Shown here in pieces: positions 1-11,388 of a stretch of 64,000 nt of DNA. Within the stretch, counting starts at the first letter, position 1, and each line of letters begins with the position of its first letter. Source of the stretch: Oscheius sp. JU75. Its lineage: Eukaryota > Nematoda > Chromadorea > Rhabditida > Rhabditidae. Where the stretch lies: the NCBI GenBank assembly GCA_037178855.1, contig JASJZC010000007.1:8680001-8744000 (forward strand). Reading direction: 5' to 3'. A program made the position numbers and the translations under genes. Below the pieces are notes generated by a model that searched no databases, was not told the DNA's origin, and saw nothing but the letters and a program-made list of their open reading frames with translations.

Positions 1-3000
1 CTCGATGATTTCCGGCGGTTGCTCGACTCCCGATAGGTTTAGGAACTCCGGCGACTATTACATTCCGCCAGATGCATCGAGGCACAGTGGGGACGTTCGA
101 ACAAGTCTAATCCCATCGGTTGATGCAGTATGTTTTGTAGCATAATCAAAACTAAAGTTTTTATAGGTCGAGAAGAGCGGCTATTGGAGCCAAATGTCCG
201 AGTCAAGGGTCAAATCACTAAAACGACGTTTTGTGGTCTTGAAGAACAACCAACTCAGCTTTTATAGGGTGAGAGACCACACAATCTCTAAACATGCATA
301 TTCAGAAAAATTCAAAGGATGATGAAGCGCTGATGAGAATCCCGGTGGCTGAAATCAAGTCTGTAGTGAAAATTAGTCAACAAGGAAGCAACTATGCCTT
401 CCAGGTACAGAATTTTCTGTTTATGTCTTTGAAAAAAGAAATTTAGATCACGACTTCAACTTCCAAGTACCAATACATGACCGAAAGCGAGAAGACTACT
501 CAGGAATGGGTAGCTATATTGTCATCTGCTATCAGAGGAATCATGCTCCGCGACATTGCCAGCCGATCAGCTCCTCTGGACGCAGCCATCAGCGGCTACC
601 TGACAAGGGTCCGCTGTGGACATTCAAAGAAACTCTTCGCTGCACTAGTGGGACACAAGCTGATGTTCTTTAGGAGTCCAGAAGACAATGTATGTTTTGT
701 AGCCAGGCCGACATATTATGGGTGGCAGTAAATGGCTATGAAAACTGCCCGAGAAAACTCTTGTCTGTCAGACATGACGATGCGAAGAGCGAATATCTGT
801 GAGTCGAGAAGATACGGGGTTGAACTCGTTAAATTTTGAACACTAGATCCTCAAAAAATTTTCGGCTGCTGTCTACAAGGCAGTCGATCGTAGTAAATAT
901 ATAGGCAATATGTAGGCTGACATGTCAGCTATCAAGTCAGTATGGGTAGAAGTTGTTTGACTACAATAAGGCACTGATGAAGTACTCGAGGATAAGCCAA
1001 AACAGGTCTATATCGATATTGTTAAAAGTGTGTTCAGGTTCCAAATGGTTTTCTGTTTCTACAAGGAGCTCGGATCTGCGATAAACAAAGAACATCCTCT
1101 GACGAATACAGCGGTAGCAGTGACGAACAACATCTAGAAGATGTACCACCAAGCATGAGGAAGGACAACTACTCTATTTCCATTCAGGTGCGTCTAATTT
1201 CAGTATTCCGAATACAAATCTCGATTAGGTAGCAAATGACGATCCAGTGTACCTTGTCCTTCGATCAGCTGAAGAGAAAGAAAAATGGTTGTACTTCCTT
1301 CGATCAGCATCAGGGGATGCTAGTCTCTATGGATCGCCGTTTGAGATTCTTATGCAACGAATGTTGGCTGATGGAGGCTCCGCAGGTAGAAAATATCACC
1401 TTTTTAATATAATTCTCTCCAGAATCAGAGCTATGGAAAGATCTCCTTTTTACCACCAACGATGACTCTCCAAAAGATACGTTGACTACTGTCGACGACG
1501 GTGACAAGAAAAAGGCTCTCGAGATTGCCAAGGCAGCATTTTTGTTCGTCTCTGTGCTCATGAGACCAATGGCTGTGCAGTATCACATCGATCTGGCACA
1601 GAACATTCTGTCAACTTCACTACAGGTTACTTTATCCCTTTGAAATTTTTGAAACCAATTTATAGCATAACTTCTTGAAGAACGAGCTGTATGCCCAGCT
1701 GATCAAGCTTACCACAGGAACCATGCCATTTGCGCTGCAAGGATGGAAACTGTTGGCCTTGACGATACCTCTCTTTCTCCCACAACAGTATGCTCTGCTA
1801 TGGTTGCTGAAAAGACATGTGGCTAGATGGAGCAGCAAAAGGTAGTTCATCCTCTTTTTTTGTATCAAACTTGTAATTTCAGCGGAGACGAAGGAAATAT
1901 GGCCGACTATTGCCAAAGTGCATTAGAACGAGCCATCAGAATGGGGCCACGACTTCAAGGGCCTAGTAAACTTGAAGCAACATCAGTCTTGACCAGAGAT
2001 CCGACAACTACCAAATTCCCGCATTCGATTTCGGTTAAACTGCCAAACCAACAGTATCAGGTATGTTTTTGTTATTTAGCTGAATGGGATTGCGTAATTG
2101 AGGGTAGGTTCCTCTCAAATTCATTTTACAGACACTTAAACCAGAATAACTACGTCACGAAGCCCAGTAACACAAACTGTTTTACAGGTCGTGGAATTTG
2201 ACGGTTCAACGGAAATTGGACAATGTTTATCCTCTCTTTGCTTGAAAATGGGAATGAGACCTGCTCTTCTATCCGGATACGCTCTCTACATTGACGATCC
2301 ACCCACAGGAGGATCTTTGTTGCTCAAAGGGAAGCAAAAGGTGGGCGATTCAATAAAAATTCGAAAGGGTGTTGCTTCAAGATCTGTGACGCCTTGTCAA
2401 CCTGGGAGCAGAAACAACGCGATATGATGAGAGGGAGAATTCCAGCGGAATGTGTAGCAACGCTCTACCTGAAAATGCGGCACTACTGGAGACACTTGGT
2501 ACAGACTTCGCTTTACTGTCATGTAGAATGTTTTAGGTGCCCACTGAAGCACCGATCGAACGAGCGTTTCTGGTTTGGAGAATGGCAGAAGAGGTTGTGG
2601 CCGGTCTCGTGCCCATGTCCTGTCAGTTAGCCGATCAAGTTGCCGCCTTGTTTGCCCAGTTCACGTTCGGGGATGCTCCACAAACCCCTGACGATCAGCA
2701 TTTTACTTTTGTGACAGGCAAATGTTATCCAACGAAAATGCTGGATGTGGCTTGTATCAAGTCTCTGAAAGCATCCATTCACACCAACTGGACAGAACTG
2801 GAAGGAATGTCTGAAAATGAAGCAATTCGTGTGTTGCTACAGGTAGGTATTTCCTAACTCTAACTGAAATCACAATATGAGATCTCGCTCTATTTCCTAT
2901 AATTTTCCATTCATAGCTGCATGGGAGAATAATCCAGTTTTCGAACATCTCTGTCTCAACAAAATTGTTTCCAGGTTCTTCGAAAATGGCCACTGTTCGG

Positions 3001-3393
3001 CTGCGACCTGTACTCGGCTGGAATGAGGACAAGCAACGACCGAAAAATCTGGCTCGCCCTCTCCGATTCGGCTGTTCATCTTCTAGACCAGCGTCACTTT
3101 GTAGGCCAATTTCTATTCTTTTTCAAGAAAATGATCAGGACGTCATCCGCACAATTCCCTACCAACGTCTCTCGTCTTTCGGTGCTTTCCACAACGATTT
3201 TATGCTCACTGTTGACAGATCTGAAGCTAGTCCTGAGGAGGCTGTCAAGGAGCGAGTAACCTTTAGCATGGAAAAGATACAGGTTGAAACTGTGAGTGAC
3301 GTCATGCATCTAGTACGGCTTAATTTTCAGCTAACACAGCATCTCGCAGAATACATCCGGTGCCAAAAGCTAGTCTGGAAGGTCTCCAAATAG
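1..3393 (+). CDS. max-1: MAX-1/PLEKHH-like PH-PH-MyTH4-FERM protein, 5' partial
   Basis: The window opens inside this gene, so the amino terminus is missing. Exons joined by mostly 38-45 nt introns read as a first PH domain (KSGYWSQ near 180, then exons to about 600), a second PH domain (SGYLTRV near 590 to KEKWLYFL near 1290, interrupted by a longer intron 690-1037), a MyTH4 domain (about 1540-1840, AQLIKLTTG) and a FERM domain (about 2180-3393, ending QKLVWKVSK). The clearest short introns are 2341-2381, 2499-2536 and a 38-nt one after codon 3101. This domain order without a myosin motor is that of nematode MAX-1 and vertebrate PLEKHH1/2. MAX-1 is a cytoplasmic adaptor in netrin-dependent motor axon repulsion. 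The family call is firm, the symbol less so. A poly(A) signal follows at 3482. Confidence 0.85.
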
Positions 3394-3481
3394 AAAGTCT
3401 CATCCGACACCGGTTATCGCTCAATCACTTTGGTTCACTTCTCTCACTCTCCCCGTCAAAAATGTATACAAGTGCAATTCT

Positions 3482-3487
3482 AATAAA
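3482..3487 (+). terminator. Poly(A) signal AATAAA of the max-1-like gene
   Basis: Canonical hexamer 89 nt past the stop codon at 3393. Confidence 0.6.
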
Positions 3488-3668
3488 TTTGTTTTGGAAG
3501 CTGGCTCACCCGTACCATCTGGGTCAGGCAATTTGCTAGGTCTAACACGAGGAGATTACAAAAGACATTCCATCACCCGGTCATGCTCATCAAGAGAATG
3601 AAACACAAAACTTCGCTTTTAGAACAAATACGTATACTGTATCACCAGGAAGCCCCAGAAACCGAGGC

Positions 3669-4040
3669 TTACTTTAAATCTTTATTCACCAAAAGTTGGG
3701 TCAAACCAGCTGCTACCGAATAGTTACACTGTCCTTTATTGGCAGGGCATTTGTCAAAAAGTTGGCGCGTATGACTTGTCCAATCTCCATTGACTGTACG
3801 ACAGTCGGACTCGACAGTTACATAGAACTCGAAGTACTTGTTCAAAGGTTCATCCCAAGTATCCGATCCAGACAGTGCACCAGTATGAGGACCTCCGCCT
3901 TCGCCACTTATCGAAGCGATAAAGTCGTCTGTGAAAGTACCATCCTGCTCCCAAATTTCTATTTGGTATTCGAACTTCTTTCCAGTACAGGTCAGTATAT
4001 AATTAACGTTTACGGTAGTATCTGCCTCAATTTTGAACAT
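3669..4040 (-). CDS. Small unrecognised protein, possibly secreted, boundaries uncertain
   Basis: I do not recognise this protein. The open frame encodes up to 123 residues with alternating hydrophobic and polar residues (EYQIEIWEQDG, KYFEFYVTVESDC) that suggest a beta-rich extracellular domain. Four cysteines occur (TCTG, ESDCRT, DKCPA, GQCNY). No signal peptide is visible in this exon, so a 5' exon upstream of 4040 is possible. A reverse-strand AATAAA (TTTATT at 3681-3686) lies inside the last codons, so the true 3' end may be earlier or use that hexamer. Codon use resembles the neighbouring genes (GGA glycine). The layout is faintly like nematode transthyretin-related proteins, but the family motifs are not there, so I do not assign it. 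Confidence 0.45.
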   Translation of the reverse strand: MFKIEADTTVNVNYILTCTGKKFEYQIEIWEQDGTFTDDFIASISGEGGGPHTGALSGSDTWDEPLNKYFEFYVTVESDCRTVNGDWTSHTRQLFDKCPANKGQCNYSVAAGLTQLLVNKDLK

Positions 4041-5590
4041 AACAAAAGTAAAAAACTAAAATAGTATAGTGATTTTGATGACCTTATCAGAAAAGCCTAA
4101 GAGCATCATTAGAAACGAATGTACATTGACGTCATCCTCAAAAATAACACTGTTCCCTTTTGCAGATCTTGGAAGTGGTCAACATGTTGACCACTGGCTG
4201 GATGTAGAAACCGTGCTTAACATCTGGCCCTATACGTCATACGGATTTCCTGGACAAATGACTCTCTTTCAAAGGTCCTTCTTTCGAAACCAGCTGTACA
4301 TATGTATGAAAAAACGTTGATTCATACTTCTCCCGAAATAAGTCATCGATACAACGGCTGCACTACAAAGTGCTTGTGAATAGTTAACCTTACTGAAGTT
4401 ACCTCCAGAAATCTTGATCTCGCTCATAGAAAATCTTTTTGGTGGGCCGTTGATTAGTTACAAACACAAGATAGGTTCTCCCCCAGTTGCAGACGGTCTT
4501 AATGAAGGACAGCCCTCATTTATTGTTGTACCATTTCAACGGAAAGCATTGGTCTCTCTAAATTTACCGAACTAAAGGCTTCTACCGATTAGATCTGTTT
4601 GTATTACCCTAATAAAGATTGGGTTTTTTACCCCATTCCTCTCTCTATCTCCTGGCTTCCGATTGAATTTCCTCTTGCCCTGAACTGCCGGCTGGCCGTT
4701 AGTCTCCCTCTCTCAGGCAGCACAGCAGCCGCTGCGCTGGCCTATCGATTAGACAGCGGCAGGAGAGCACTCTCACTCTGTCGCGACCCCTAAAACCTCA
4801 TAGCTGCCGTCAATTTCGCGCATTGGCTTCAACTTAGCTGGCATTTTCTCAGACTCCCAGACTTTGTTTACTTCTTCTTACTTGTCATAGTCAGATCTTT
4901 GTTAATGACTCGAAGTTATAGAGTTTACCTAGGTAGGGTCGCAGGAATGACTAGGAAAGGCTCCTAGCCAATATAGGTCTTAATATAGATACAGGCGGTA
5001 TCATTCTCTCCCGCCTTCCCGCTATTTTTAGACGTCAACCCGCTCGCTCAGTCTCTCACTGTATTTCCGCTTGATTTCAACCCATGATACCGAGGCTGGC
5101 AACTGCGCCAGACATTTTCACTCTACGCAATTGAAACAAGTACTTTCTCTTGATCAACCAAATGTTCCATTTTGCTCGAGCAGCAATCAGTTTGAATTTC
5201 GTCAGCAGCTCAGATAACCGGAGCACACTATCTAAGAAAAGTTGCAAGATCCCTTGTCGCTACAATATGGCCATTGCTAGGCAGTCGTTTGTCCTCTTAT
5301 CGATCTGTCCAATTTCAAAAAAATCTTTACTATGACCCGAACTTTTTTTCAAGTCTCCGCCAGTTCAGCTCCGCCCCTCGCTGTCTGGGTTGTTGGCCTG
5401 GCACACACCCTCCTCGAGCGCAACGCTGCGCTGCTGCCAGTCTCGCCCATTATGCCTCATCTTTTCAGCTGTGGCTTTTATTTGTTTTAGAGCCCTGCAC
5501 TCTGACGCTCCTACCTGCTCTATTTTATCAAAGATATCCCCCTCTCACTTCACTTTCACTTTGAACTAAAACGGATAGTAAATAACGGAC
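4041..5590. other. Intergenic region upstream of the Na+/K+-ATPase gene
   Basis: No credible exon was found. Pyrimidine-rich stretches (4630-4800, 5020-5070, 5340-5570) precede the trans-splice acceptor at 5591. The promoter of the ATPase gene is expected here, but I cannot point to a specific element. Confidence 0.5.
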
Positions 5591-5596
5591 TTTCAG
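5591..5596 (+). promoter_or_regulatory. Probable spliced-leader acceptor (TTTCAG) of the ATPase gene
   Basis: TTTCAG is followed by only seven bases (GGTCAAA) and then the ATG at 5604, with no plausible upstream coding exon. This is the usual arrangement of a nematode trans-splice site. Confidence 0.65.
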
Positions 5597-5603
5597 GGTC
5601 AAA

Positions 5604-8600
5604 ATGGGAAAGTCCAAAGACAAGCAAGCGGACATCAATGAGCTCAAGCAAGAAGTCAAGATGGATGAACACATCATCCCTCTTGAGGAGCTTGCCACCC
5701 GCTACGGATCCAACATCGAGACGGTGAGCTTTATGCTATAGCTATGCTTACACGTTGCTCCCATAAATCCTAAGCTTTTGCCACGTTCTTAAGCAAGCTG
5801 TCTTTTATGGGTGAGAGACTCGCCGAAATTTTGGGGAATCGATGCGAATTCACTTTTGGGAATGACGTGTTTCCGAGAGCGCGTCGTAAAGGCAGCCCCA
5901 ACCACTCCAAAAGTCTTATCATTGGTCTAATTACCTCTCTGTTTGCTCACAACGCGTCTCCGGATTAGAATAGCAGGGCAGACGCGCTGAACGTTTTTCT
6001 CGCGGATTACAGTAATGGCGCCAAATTGTAATTGGAATAAAGTAGAGAAGAGAAAAGAGCCTAATTGAAAATGTATGGGTACTTTTCAGGGTCTGACGAG
6101 CAGCAAGGCCGACGAGGTCTTGAAGAGAGATGGACCGAATGCGCTGTCGCCTCCCAAGACTACTCCCGAGTGGATCAAGTTCTGTAAGAATCTCTTCGGA
6201 GGTTTCGCTCTGCTCCTTTGGGTGGGAGCCTTCCTCTGCTACGTCGCCTACTCTGTCGACTACTTCACCATGGAGTACCCCTCTAAGGATAACCTCTACT
6301 TGGGAATTGTACTGATGACCGTCGTCGTGATTACCGGATGCTTCCAATACTACCAGGAAAGCAAGTCCAGCAAGATCATGGACTCGTTCAAGAATATGGT
6401 TCCTACTGTAAGTTTCTTGCTTCTTCGATGCTAAAAGCAGGTTTCAGTACGCCTTGGTGTACCGTGATGGCCAGAAGGTTCAAGTCAAGTCTCAGGAGCT
6501 CGTCGTTGGAGACATCGTCGAAGTCAAGGGAGGAGATCGTGTCCCGGCTGACATCCGCGTCATCTCTGCTTTCGGATTCAAGGTCGACAATTCTTCTCTC
6601 ACCGGAGAGTCTGAGCCTCAGTCTCGTTCTCCCGAATGCACCAACGAGAACCCGCTGGAGACCAGAAACTTGGCCTTCTTCTCCACCAACGCCGTCGAGG
6701 GTACCGCTAAGGGAATTGTCGTTTACACCGGAGACAGAACTGTCATGGGACGTATTGCTCACTTGGCCTCTGGACTCGATACCGGAATGACCCCGATTGC
6801 CCGTGAGATTGAGCATTTTATCCATCTCATCACTGGAGTCGCCGTCTTTCTCGGAGTTTCTTTCTTCATCATTGCCTTCATTCTCGGATACCATTGGCTC
6901 ACCGCCGTCGTCTTCCTCATCGGTATCATTGTCGCCAACGTACCTGAGGGACTGATCGCTACTGTCACTGTCTGTCTAACCCTGACTGCCAAGAGAATGG
7001 CCAGCAAGAACTGTCTCGTCAAAAACTTGGAAGCTGTCGAGACTCTCGGATCCACCTCTACCATCTGCTCTGACAAGACCGGAACTCTGACCCAGAACAG
7101 AATGACTGTCGCCCACATGTGGTACGACCAGAACATCGAAGAGTGCGACACCACCGAGACCCAGACCAGCGTTGCCAAGAGAAGCGGAGATACCCATGAT
7201 GCTCTCATCCGCGTCGCTACTCTCTGTAACCGTGCCGAATTCAAGGGTGGCGAGCAAGATAAGCCTGTCCTGAAGCGTGACTGTACTGGAGATGCCTCCG
7301 AGATTGCCCTCCTCAAGTTCACTGAGCTGACCACCGGAAACGTCATTCAGATCCGTGAGAGGTGCCCCAAGATTGCTGAGATTCCTTTCAACTCTACCAA
7401 CAAGTACCAGGTATCTGAACGCACTGAAAAGTTTATAATAATGCGGTTATAGGTGTCCATTCACGACATTCCGGATCAGGATGAGTACCTTTTGGTCATG
7501 AAGGGAGCACCCGAGAGAATCCTTGACGTCTGCAGCACCATCTTCTTGCACGGAAAGGAAACCGACCTTGACGAGAAGCTGAAGAACGACTTCAATACCG
7601 CCTATCTTGAGCTCGGAGGAATGGGAGAGCGTGTCCTCGGGTGCATAGTTTTGTAGCCTTCTGGTAACTATAATAATTCAGATTCTGTGACTTCAAGCTG
7701 CCAAAGGACCAGTTCCCCAAGGGCTTCCAGTTCAACACCGAAGAGGTCAACTTCCCGTTGAAGGGACTCCGTTTCGTCGGACTCATGTCCATGATCGATC
7801 CTCCTCGCGCCGCTGTCCCCGACGCCGTCGCCAAGTGCCGTTCTGCCGGAATTAAGGTCGTTATGGTTACTGGAGATCACCCTATCACTGCTAAGGTACT
7901 GTAGCTGGTACTGTAACCTAAAACTATCTGTAGGCTATCGCCAAGTCTGTTGGAATCATCTCTGAGGGAACCGAGACAGTTGAGGATATCGCTATCCGTC
8001 GTGGAATCCCCGTCGAGCAGGTCGATCCCCGTGAGGCCAAGGCTGCCGTCATCCACGGATCCGATCTTCGTGAGATGAGCGAGGAGCAGTTGGCTGAGGT
8101 CATTCGCAACCACACCGAGATTGTCTTCGCCCGTACCTCTCCCCAGCAGAAGTTGATGATCGTCGAAGGATTCCAGAAGCAGGGCCAGATTGTCGCCGTA
8201 ACTGGAGACGGAGTCAACGACTCTCCCGCTCTCAAGAAGGCCGACATTGGAGTTGCTATGGGTATTGCCGGATCTGATGTCTCTAAGCAGGCTGCTGACA
8301 TGATTCTCCTCGATGATAATTTTGCCTCCATCGTCGTCGGAGTTGAGGAAGGACGTCTCATTTTCGATAACTTGAAGAAGTCCATCGCCTACACCCTGAC
8401 CTCCAACATTCCCGAAATCTCTCCCTTCCTCACCTACATCCTGTTCGGTATCCCTCTTCCTCTCGGAACTGTCACCATCCTCTGTATCGATCTCGGAACT
8501 GACATGGTCCCTGCCATTTCTCTTGCCTACGAAGAAGCCGAGTCCGACATCATGAAGCGTCAGCCTCGTGACCCCATCCACGATAAACTTGTCAACGAGC

Positions 8601-9215
8601 GTCTCATCTCTCTCGCCTACGGTCAGATCGGTATGATCCAGGTAAACTTACATTTCTAAACTTTATATAATGCCCATTTTTTCAGGCTTCCGCTGGATTT
8701 TTCACCTACTTCTGGATCATGGCCGATAACGGATTCAAGCCATGGGATCTGTACCAGCTTCGTGCCCAGTGGGATTCTCGTGCCTTCAACAATGTCCAGG
8801 ACTCTTACGGACAGGAATGGACCTACGCCAACCGAAAGATCCTCGAGTACACCTGCCAGACCGCCTACTTTGTGTCCATCGTCGTTGTCCAGTGGGCTGA
8901 TCTGATCATCTCCAAGACTCGCCGTAACTCCATCGTCCAGCAGGGAATGTCTAACTGGACCCTCAACTTCGGTCTCGTCTTCGAGACTGCCCTCGCCTGG
9001 TTCATGTGCTACTGCCCTGGACTCGACAACGGCCTCCGCATGTACGGTCTCAGGTAATTTCAGTTTATTGGTTTTTCTCAAAATGAGAGTTCAGATTCTC
9101 CTGGTGGTTCTGTGCCCTGCCCTTCTCCGTCCTCATCTTCATCTATGACGAAGCTCGCCGTTACTGCATCCGTCGCTGGCCCGGAGGATGGGTCGAGAGG
9201 GAGACCTACTATTAA
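5604..9215 (+). CDS. eat-6: Na+/K+-transporting ATPase alpha subunit
   Basis: Catalytic alpha subunit of the plasma-membrane sodium pump (3 Na+ out, 2 K+ in per ATP). Eight exons: 5604-5723, 6090-6407, 6448-7410, 7453-7640, 7682-7895, 7934-8641, 8686-9053, 9095-9215. They sum to 3000 nt, 999 residues, the normal length of the family. Visible motifs are TGES (actuator domain, about 6601), the PEGL ion-binding segment (about 6943), the phosphorylation site DKTGTLT with Asp355 at 7072, GDGVNDSP in the P domain (about 8206) and a C-terminal ERETYY. All introns are 38-45 nt except the first (366 nt), which may carry regulatory sequence. The first extracellular loop has Asp97 where glycoside-sensitive vertebrate pumps have Gln. 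Strong codon bias fits very high expression. A beta subunit is not in the window. Confidence 0.97.
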
Positions 9216-9354
9216 TTTCCCCCTTCTTATCAGCTACTTTTCCCCACAGCGTCACTCACATTCTTGTATTTTTAACTTTGTAGCCTCTTAATACTTTAGA
9301 AACGCAGGCAAGAATGTGACTGCGCGCTTAGGGTTTTTTCATAGAGTCAGCTTC

Positions 9355-9360
9355 AATAAA
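9355..9360 (+). terminator. Poly(A) signal AATAAA of the ATPase gene
   Basis: Canonical hexamer 140 nt past the stop codon at 9215. Confidence 0.7.
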
Positions 9361-9646
9361 GTTACCGTCCCCAAGTGTTCTCCCCTGTTCGAAGACCGTT
9401 AGCTTGACCGTCTCACAGAGAGACAGTTGGGAAACTCAAGTTGTCAAGATCCAAGGATAATTCAGTGCAACCGCCGTGACTACCACAACGCTTCATGGAG
9501 ACAACGGTATGTAGAAAGTTTACATGAAGCTAAGCGGATACTCCTCAAGCCAATTCAGAGCAAACGTATCCAAAACCATCTCTTCTGACTCTGTTGGAGG
9601 TACAAGTTTTAAGAGCCCGTACCACAGCCATGAAAAATTATTAGGG
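9361..9646. other. Intergenic gap between convergent genes
   Basis: Separates the 3' end of the ATPase gene from the 3' end of the minus-strand secreted-protein gene. No coding signal is seen. Confidence 0.5.
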
Positions 9647-9652
9647 TTTATT
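9647..9652 (-). terminator. Poly(A) signal of the secreted Thr/Ser-rich protein gene
   Basis: TTTATT on the plus strand reads AATAAA on the minus strand, 12 nt past the stop codon of the gene ending at 9664. Confidence 0.55.
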
Positions 9653-9663
9653 AGGTACACGTT

Positions 9664-10428
9664 TTAAAGTTTGGGAAGAGGAGCTCCCGTCGTTTTAGCT
9701 GCCGATTCAGCCATCATCTTGTTTAGATACTTGTAGACGGCGTCATGATCATAAGTAACGACAGGGAAGAGAGGAGCGAGTGTAGTAGTTTTGCGGAACA
9801 GTTCATCATCATTCTCTTGGAAGCCGAACAGATTATTGACTACAGACGGAATCTCTGTAGGAAGAGCTGAAATTCACTTTCTTTCCGTACAAAAGATAAG
9901 GAAACTCACGCTGAACAGTAGATTGTCCAGCAGCTTCCTGGACTTCGCGAGTGAGCTTCATACCGCGCATAAAATCGTCCTTGGTGGGTCCAACGAGTCT
10001 TAGGAGACGTCCTAAAGCCAGGAGTTGAAACTTTTAATGACATTACTTACTGAGAGGGTTTGATCCAACCATCTGATGCATAGGTGTGTTAAGGAGGTCT
10101 ACAGCAGCCTCGACTACTTCCATAGGGTCACGTCCGTCTTCTGTCGTTGTCTTGGAGCTGGTGCTTGAAACAGACGAAGCGGTAGTCTCTGCAGAAATGC
10201 TGGGAGCTACAGTCTCGGCTGGTTGTTTGGTCTCCGGAAGTGGTTCCTCGGTAGTGGGAGGGACAGTGATCTCATTACCGTCCTGGTCATATTCCTCAAC
10301 ATCCTCTACCACGAAAGCACTGTTGCCTCGAAACCGGGCGCTTGTGAAAGAAACAAGGAGAAGGACGAGAAGAGAGTACCTAAAACATTTTTCAGTTAAA
10401 ATAAAAACAAATGGACCGACCTAAGCAT
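9664..10428 (-). CDS. Small secreted Thr/Ser/Glu-rich protein
   Basis: Four exons on the minus strand: 10421-10428, 10051-10379, 9910-10011, 9664-9866. They total 642 nt, 213 residues. Translation starts with a clear signal peptide (MLRYSLLVLLLVSFTSA). An acidic and Thr/Ser/Pro-rich segment follows (VPPTTEEPLPETK, then SSVSSTSSKTTTED), likely unstructured and possibly O-glycosylated. The C-terminal half is more helical (GMKLTREVQEAAG, AVYKYLNKMMAESAA). There are no cysteines in the mature part. I do not recognise a family. The first exon carries only two codons and part of a third. It lies 310 bp downstream of the MIF gene on the same strand, so the two could share a polycistronic transcript, but no intercistronic signal proves this. 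Confidence 0.75.
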
Positions 10429-10737
10429 GGCCACACCGCGCGCCGGACAAGGAAAGGACAAAATATTCGCGACTGACCTAATTCCAGGATGGAAGTGTTA
10501 CGCGAAATTGATACGCAATCCTTAGAAGGAGTGTAACCGAAAGCGATGTACGCGTGGGTACATTAGATTCGAGAGACAGAGAAACGGAGAGACAGATAGA
10601 TCGACAGATGTAAAGATAGATGCAGAAAACCATATCGCATTGAATAAATTGTACAAATCTATAGAGATCTAACCATTTACTCCGTGTTTGCACACAGACT
10701 CTTTTATATCACAGACTTGTCTTGGTTCCATTTGATT
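10429..10737. repeat. Spacer with GA-rich low-complexity tract
   Basis: Between the MIF gene and the secreted-protein gene. Positions about 10568-10622 are an imperfect GA/GACAGA tract. No exon is seen. Confidence 0.5.
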
Positions 10738-11378
10738 CTATTTCTGGGCATTAGCGTTGGCCACAGCGACCGTTGTTCCGTTGAAGCCAACAGTCTCTGG
10801 GGTGAGGTTGAAATACTCAATCACAACCTGTAAAACCAAACTTGAGAGACAATATGATTCTAACCTTGTCGCTTGGTACGTTTAGGACATCGTTGCAGAG
10901 TTTCGTAACTTTCTCCGTGTGTCTGATGTTATCTTCAGCGGTGACCATCCCGATCGAACGAATCTGAATATCATTGCTGTAGAAAAGGAATGCTCTTCCC
11001 GAAAAATTCGCTTGTCTATTTGATTCTGTATTACAGTCTCTCTGTATTTCTATCTCTCTATCTCTCGGTCTCTCTGTTACTCTCCATCTCTTTCTCTCTA
11101 TCTCTCTGTCTCTCAATATCTCCATGTCTCTCACCCTGTCTCGTGCTCTCTCGATCTTTCAGTATGACTGTAATGAAAATAAGACAATAACGTACCGTGA
11201 CTAAAACAGCCGGATCAAATGTAGCGCCATGAGTGAACCTAGCACCAGCTTCCAGAAGAACAGCGATGCGATTGACTGGCTTGTTCATTGACTCGGCCAA
11301 AAGATAGGTCAGTTTTGCATTGAAGTCTTCCGGAATAGACTTCCCTTCTATGTTCGTGGTTACTGTTACCATCGGCAT
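10738..11378 (-). CDS. Macrophage migration inhibitory factor (MIF) family tautomerase
   Basis: Three exons on the minus strand: 11196-11378, 10865-10963, 10738-10827. They total 372 nt, 123 residues, close to the usual 115-120. The protein starts Met-Pro, so Pro is the new N terminus after Met removal, the catalytic base of the MIF tautomerase superfamily. Family-like stretches are [31 protein letters not shown] and [19 protein letters not shown]. The cytokine-type CxxC motif of vertebrate MIF is not seen. MIF proteins are small trimers with phenylpyruvate or dopachrome tautomerase activity; in nematodes several paralogues exist and some are secreted without a signal peptide. The 232-nt first intron is mostly a CT microsatellite. 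The ATG follows TTTTTTCAG plus one base, so trans-splicing is likely. Confidence 0.9.
11034..11160 (+). repeat. CT-rich microsatellite in the MIF intron
   Basis: Imperfect TCTCTCTG/TATCTCTC tandem repeat. On the transcribed strand it is a GA-rich tract inside intron 1 of the MIF gene. Confidence 0.8.
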
Positions 11379-11379
11379 T

Positions 11380-11388
11380 CTGAAAAAA
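11380..11388 (-). promoter_or_regulatory. Probable spliced-leader acceptor of the MIF gene
   Basis: On the minus strand TTTTTTCAG is followed by A and then the ATG. No upstream coding exon is seen. Confidence 0.55.

Noticed and set aside
130-702. TATGTTTTGTAGC repeated at about 130 and 691
   Set aside because: Both lie at intron starts; a 13-base match at 5' splice sites in an AT-rich setting is weak evidence for a repeat.
7877-8581. 234-residue open frame on the minus strand
   Set aside because: It is the antisense shadow of the high-GC, codon-biased ATPase exons.
10086-10424. 112-residue plus-strand frame rich in Ser and Val
   Set aside because: Antisense of the Thr/Ser-rich exon of the minus-strand secreted protein, which has a signal peptide and consistent splice sites.
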